DNA of 64,000 nt from NCBI RefSeq assembly GCF_011683915.1, contig NZ_JAAQPH010000015.1, positions 113,507 to 177,506 of the forward strand, in the 5' to 3' direction. Source of the stretch: Pelagibius litoralis. GTDB taxonomy: Bacteria > Pseudomonadota > Alphaproteobacteria > Kiloniellales > Kiloniellaceae. Both the position numbers and the translations under genes were made by a program. The notes under the pieces are model-generated. The model was not told the DNA's origin. It saw only the letters and a program-made list of their open reading frames with translations, and made no database searches. Of the stretch, positions 60,482 to 64,000 are shown in pieces. Position 1 is the stretch's first letter, and the number at the start of each line of letters is the position of its first letter.

Positions 60482-63400
60482 ATGGGAAGCCGCGCCATGA
60501 TCGTCGACAAAGAACCCGCCAGCCTGGACCCCCTGCGCCGGCGCCTGCGTGACCACCTGATGAAGGACGAGGCCACCGTGGTGAAGGCGCTGCTGGATGC
60601 GGCGGCGATCCCCCATGACGCCCAGGACCGTGTCGCCGAGCGCGCGCGCGCGCTGGTCGCCCAGGTGCGGCGGGAGCGGGTCGGCCAGGGCGGGCTCGAT
60701 GCCTTCCTTCATGAGTTCGAGCTGTCGAGCAAGGAGGGCGTGGTCCTGATGTGCCTGGCCGAGGCGCTGCTGCGGGTGCCCGATGCGCTGACCGTCGACA
60801 AGCTGATCAAGGACAAGATCGCCGAAGCCGACTGGCAGGCCCATCTCGGGCAGAGCGAATCGCTTTTCGTCAACGCTTCGACCTGGGCCCTGATGCTGAC
60901 CGGGCGGGTGGTGAAGCTGGACGGGCGCGATGTCCGCGACCTCGGCGGCACCCTGCGCCGCCTGGTGCAGAAGTCCGGCGAGCCGGTGATCCGCAGCGCC
61001 GTCACCCAGGCAATGCGTATCCTCGGCCGCCAGTTCGTCATGGGCCGCACCATCGAAGAGGCGCTGGAGCGGGCCAAGGCGGTCGAGAAAAAGGGCTACC
61101 GCTATTCCTACGACATGCTGGGCGAGGCGGCCCACACCATGGCCGATGCCGAACGCTACTTCCGGTCCTACCGCGACGCCATCGCCGCTATCGGCAAAGC
61201 CGCTGCAGGGCGCGGCGCCATCGACGCGCCGGGCATCTCCATCAAGCTTTCCGCCCTGCATCCGCGCTATGCCTATGCCCAGCGCGAGCGGGCTCTGCGC
61301 GAACTGGTGCCGCAGCTGAAGGCCCTGGCCCTGGACGCCAAGGCGGCAGACATCGGCCTGACGGTGGACGCCGAGGAGGCCGAGCGTCTCGACCTTTCCC
61401 TCGACATCATCGAGGCGGTTTCCGGCGATCCCGATCTGGCCGGCTGGAACGGTTTCGGTCTGGCGATACAGGCCTATCAGAAGCGCGCCCTGCCGCTCAT
61501 CGACTGGCTGGCCGCCATGGCAAAACGCCATAACCGTCAGCTCATGGTGCGTCTGGTAAAGGGCGCCTACTGGGACAGCGAAGTGAAGCGCGCCCAGGAA
61601 CAGGGGCTGGAGGGCTATCCGGTTTTCACCCGCAAGGCCTCCACCGATCTTTCCTACCTCGCCTGCGCTAAAAGGCTCCTGGCGGAGCCGGAGGCCTTCT
61701 ATCCGCAATTCGCCACCCACAACGCCCATTCGCTGGCCTGGGTGCTGGATCAGGCGGGCAATCGCCAGGACTTCGAATTTCAGCGCCTCCACGGCATGGG
61801 CGAGGCGCTCTACGACCAGGTGGTGGGCGCCGACAAACTGGACCGGCCCTGCCGCATCTATGCGCCGGTCGGCAGCCACGAGGACCTGCTGGCCTATCTC
61901 GTGCGCCGCCTGCTGGAAAACGGCGCCAACTCCTCCTTCGTCAACCGCATCCAGGACGAGAAGCTGCCGGTGGACGAGATTGTCGCCGACCCCGCGGCCA
62001 AGCTGCGCGGGACCACGCAGATCCCCCATCCCGCCATTCCCCTGCCGGCCGACCTCTTCGGGGCGGAGCGCAAGAACGCCGCCGGCATCGATCTGAACGA
62101 TCCGCGGGCCGTGACCGAGTTGCAGCAGGCCATGGCCTCCGCCGCTGCCGAATCCTGGGCCGCCGGGCCGATCGTCGGCGGCGTTGCGCAGACCGGCAGC
62201 GAACGCCGCATCGTCACCAACCCGGCCGATCGCGGTCAGGTGGTGGGCGAGATTTTCTGGGCGACGCCGGCGCAGGCTGAAGACGCGCTGTCCCGTGCCC
62301 AGCGCGCCGCCTTTGCCTGGAATGCGACCCCGGCGGCTGAGCGCGCCGCCTGTCTGGAGCGCGCCGCCAATCTGATGTCGGCACAGACGCCGCGGCTGAT
62401 GGCCTTCTGCCAGCGCGAGGCGGGCAAGACCCTGGCCGACGGTATCGCGGAGGTTCGCGAAGCCGTCGACTTCCTGCGCTACTACGCCGCCCGCGCCCGG
62501 GCGGAGTTCGCAACACCGCTTTCCCTACCCGGTCCGACGGGGGAGCGTAACGAGATTTCGCTGCAGGGGCGCGGCGTTTTCCTCTGCATCTCACCCTGGA
62601 ACTTTCCCCTGGCGATCTTCACAGGCCAGATCTCGGCGGCCCTGGCGGCCGGCAATGCGGTGATCGCCAAGCCGGCGGAACAGACCGGGATGGTGGCGGC
62701 AGAGGCCGTGCGCATGCTGCATCAGGCGGGTGTTCCGGGCGACGTCCTACATCTGTTGCCGGGCGACGGGCCGACCATCGCAGCGCCGCTGGTGAGCGAC
62801 CCCCGTATTGCCGGCGTCGCCTTCACCGGCTCCACCGAGACCGCGCGCATCATCAATCAGGCGCTCGCTGCGCGCGAGGGGCCCATCGTGCCGCTGATTG
62901 CCGAGACCGGCGGGCAGAACGCCATGCTGGTGGACTCCACCGCCCTGCCGGAGCAGGTGGTCGAGGATGTCATCACCTCTGCCTTTCAGTCTGCCGGCCA
63001 GCGCTGCTCGGCCCTGCGGGTGCTGTTCCTGCAGGAAGATGTGGCGGATAAGATGCTGACCATGCTGAAGGGCGCGATGGCCGAGCTTGTGGTCGGCGAT
63101 CCGGCCCTGCTCTCCACCGACGTCGGCCCGGTGATCGATGAGGAGGCCAGACAGATGTTGGAAGCGCACAAGGCGCTGATGGCGCGCGAGGCCAAACCGA
63201 TCTATGAACCGGCACTGCCCGCGACCACGGCGGCGGGCAGTTTCGTTGCACCGGCTGCCTATGAGATCGCCGGCATCGATGTTCTGGAACGGGAGGTCTT
63301 CGGCCCGATCCTCCACGTCGTGCGCTTCCGCGCCGACCGCCTGGACCAGGTGCTGGACAGCATCGCCAACACCGGCTACGGCCTGACGCTGGGCGTGCAC

Positions 63401-63655
63401 AGCCGCATCGACGCCACGGTGGAGCAGGTCTATCGCCGCCTGCCGGTCGGCAATGCCTATGTGAACCGCAACATCATCGGTGCCGTTGTCGGGGTGCAGC
63501 CTTTCGGCGGGCAGGGATTGTCAGGTACCGGCCCAAAGGCCGGCGGCCCGCGTTACCTCCACCGCTTCGCAACGGAAAAGACTCTCTCGGTCGATACTAC
63601 GGCGGCCGGCGGCAACGCATCCCTGATGTCATTGCAGGAAGGCCTGTCGCGGTAA
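60482..63655 (+). CDS. putA: Bifunctional proline dehydrogenase/P5C dehydrogenase
   Basis: A 1057-residue PutA that oxidises proline to glutamate in two steps. The first part (residues ~70-480) is the FAD-linked proline dehydrogenase barrel (EKKGYRYSYDMLGEAAHTM near 202, a LVKGAYWDSE segment near 358). The second (residues ~550-1040) is the P5C dehydrogenase: FTGSTE near 782, catalytic Glu in IAETGGQNA near 806 and catalytic Cys 842 in AGQRCSAL. The N-terminus has no clear ribbon-helix-helix DNA-binding domain, so it is unlikely to be the autorepressor type. ATG 60482 has GGAAGC upstream. Confidence 0.95.
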   Translation: MGSRAMIVDKEPASLDPLRRRLRDHLMKDEATVVKALLDAAAIPHDAQDRVAERARALVAQVRRERVGQGGLDAFLHEFELSSKEGVVLMCLAEALLRVPDALTVDKLIKDKIAEADWQAHLGQSESLFVNASTWALMLTGRVVKLDGRDVRDLGGTLRRLVQKSGEPVIRSAVTQAMRILGRQFVMGRTIEEALERAKAVEKKGYRYSYDMLGEAAHTMADAERYFRSYRDAIAAIGKAAAGRGAIDAPGISIKLSALHPRYAYAQRERALRELVPQLKALALDAKAADIGLTVDAEEAERLDLSLDIIEAVSGDPDLAGWNGFGLAIQAYQKRALPLIDWLAAMAKRHNRQLMVRLVKGAYWDSEVKRAQEQGLEGYPVFTRKASTDLSYLACAKRLLAEPEAFYPQFATHNAHSLAWVLDQAGNRQDFEFQRLHGMGEALYDQVVGADKLDRPCRIYAPVGSHEDLLAYLVRRLLENGANSSFVNRIQDEKLPVDEIVADPAAKLRGTTQIPHPAIPLPADLFGAERKNAAGIDLNDPRAVTELQQAMASAAAESWAAGPIVGGVAQTGSERRIVTNPADRGQVVGEIFWATPAQAEDALSRAQRAAFAWNATPAAERAACLERAANLMSAQTPRLMAFCQREAGKTLADGIAEVREAVDFLRYYAARARAEFATPLSLPGPTGERNEISLQGRGVFLCISPWNFPLAIFTGQISAALAAGNAVIAKPAEQTGMVAAEAVRMLHQAGVPGDVLHLLPGDGPTIAAPLVSDPRIAGVAFTGSTETARIINQALAAREGPIVPLIAETGGQNAMLVDSTALPEQVVEDVITSAFQSAGQRCSALRVLFLQEDVADKMLTMLKGAMAELVVGDPALLSTDVGPVIDEEARQMLEAHKALMAREAKPIYEPALPATTAAGSFVAPAAYEIAGIDVLEREVFGPILHVVRFRADRLDQVLDSIANTGYGLTLGVHSRIDATVEQVYRRLPVGNAYVNRNIIGAVVGVQPFGGQGLSGTGPKAGGPRYLHRFATEKTLSVDTTAAGGNASLMSLQEGLSR

Positions 63656-63708
63656 GGGGCGGGATCTCGCGATGAGGGCATTGCCCTTCGAGACGAACTT
63701 CTCGGCCC

Positions 63709-63749
63709 TTCTCAGTATGAGGCCCTCTACTTAGACCTCATGGTGAGGA
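63709..63749. repeat. Imperfect palindromic intergenic repeat
   Basis: TTCTCAGTATGAGG and CCTCATGGTGAGGA form arms with three mismatches, surrounded by CTTCGAGAC-like sequence. This is the type of short repeat often found in alphaproteobacterial intergenic DNA. Confidence 0.55.
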
Positions 63750-63803
63750 GCGCTACAGGCGTGTCTGAACCACGCGCCGCATCTTCCCACTATTCATTTG
63801 TCA

Positions 63804-63875
63804 CCCTCGGGCTTGACCCGAGGGTCCATCCTGCAGCAACGCGGCAGATGAACCATGGATGCTCGGGTCAAGCCC
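63804..63875. repeat. REP-like inverted repeat cut by an IS element
   Basis: Arms 63809-63829 and 63855-63875 (GGGCTTGACCCGAGGGTCCAT and ATGGATGCTCGGGTCAAGCCC) match with two mismatches, and the left arm contains its own CCCTCGGG/CCCGAGGG hairpin. The right arm stops exactly where IS-like sequence begins. Confidence 0.75.
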
Positions 63876-64000
63876 ACTGGTGTCCGGTTTAGATTTGGTG
63901 GACTGAGCGCACGGTGTTGATTCTACTGGTGTCCAAGCGTTTGGCGACGTCCTGGGACACGAGAAAGGAACAACACCGTGCGCCACCACAATAGCGTTTT
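63876..64000 (+). mobile_element. Left end of an IS4-like insertion sequence (partial)
   Basis: The sequence changes at the end of the REP-like arm into ACTGGTGTCCGGTTTAG and then to a transposase gene start. The phrase ACTGGTGTCC occurs again 49 bases in. Only the left end is in the window, so the terminal repeats and target duplication cannot be seen. Confidence 0.65.
63978..64000 (+). CDS. IS4-like transposase, start only
   Basis: GTG at 63978 follows AAAGGAACAACACC, and the first codons give MRHHNSV, the opening seen in IS4-family (DDE) transposases of alphaproteobacteria. The gene runs past the window edge, so catalytic residues are not visible. Confidence 0.6.

Noticed and set aside
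1..64000. CRISPR arrays, rRNA or tRNA genes
   Set aside because: No regularly spaced direct repeats, rRNA blocks or tRNA cloverleaf with a TTC-type T-loop were noticed by eye; a dedicated search was not possible.

Overview
The window is 64 kb of high-GC DNA from an alphaproteobacterium, probably of a Rhodospirillales-like lineage. This rests on gene content and codon use: a BigR-type ArsR regulator next to sulfide-detoxification genes, a polyol-type ABC transporter with two separate ATPase genes, a trifunctional-type PutA without an obvious N-terminal DNA-binding domain, and several short palindromic intergenic repeats of the kind common in alphaproteobacteria. No rRNA, tRNA or CRISPR array was seen. 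The genus cannot be fixed from the sequence alone.

Layout. 1-13.4 kb is a mixed chromosomal region: a 5'-truncated arsenate reductase and an aquaporin, mtnA, regulators, membrane proteins, two paralogous bacterial haemoglobins flanking a LysR gene, mtnK and a secreted protein ending in a clear terminator. 13.5-25 kb is a plus-strand carbohydrate locus: a 33-codon leader ORF, two permeases, two ATPases, a Tat-exported binding protein, an internal terminator, then dhaK, dhaL, an FGGY kinase, a FucU-type mutarotase, a class II aldolase and a PfkB kinase. 25.2-33.7 kb is signalling: a REC-GGDEF-EAL protein, a MarR regulator, a response regulator and sensor kinase, and a divergent orphan binding protein that resembles the binding protein of the sugar locus. 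33.8-38.5 kb holds a truncated globin, a DUF2161 nuclease-like protein, a rhodanese/BigR/persulfide dioxygenase module and a KDG-type kinase.

39.1-51.6 kb is a nucleoside scavenging locus: a structured leader with a strong terminator, a BMP-type nucleoside ABC transporter, cytidine deaminase, purine nucleoside phosphorylase, deoxyribose-phosphate aldolase, thymidine phosphorylase, a PhyH dioxygenase, a periplasmic 5'-nucleotidase, a HAD phosphatase and MTA/SAH nucleosidase. 51.6-56.4 kb has a PCMT-like methyltransferase, a TauE exporter, a GFA protein, PPK2 and a TetR/peroxiredoxin pair. 56.5-63.7 kb is a minus-strand polar amino-acid ABC operon, broken up by three copies of a 120-bp repeat, divergent from putA. 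The right edge holds palindromic repeats into which an IS4-like element has apparently inserted.

Themes: uptake and breakdown of nucleosides and their pentoses, uptake of a polyol or sugar that enters through kinases and an aldolase, recycling of methylthioribose (mtnN, mtnK and mtnA all lie in the window), and heme or thiol chemistry (three globins, sulfide/persulfide detoxification, peroxiredoxin).
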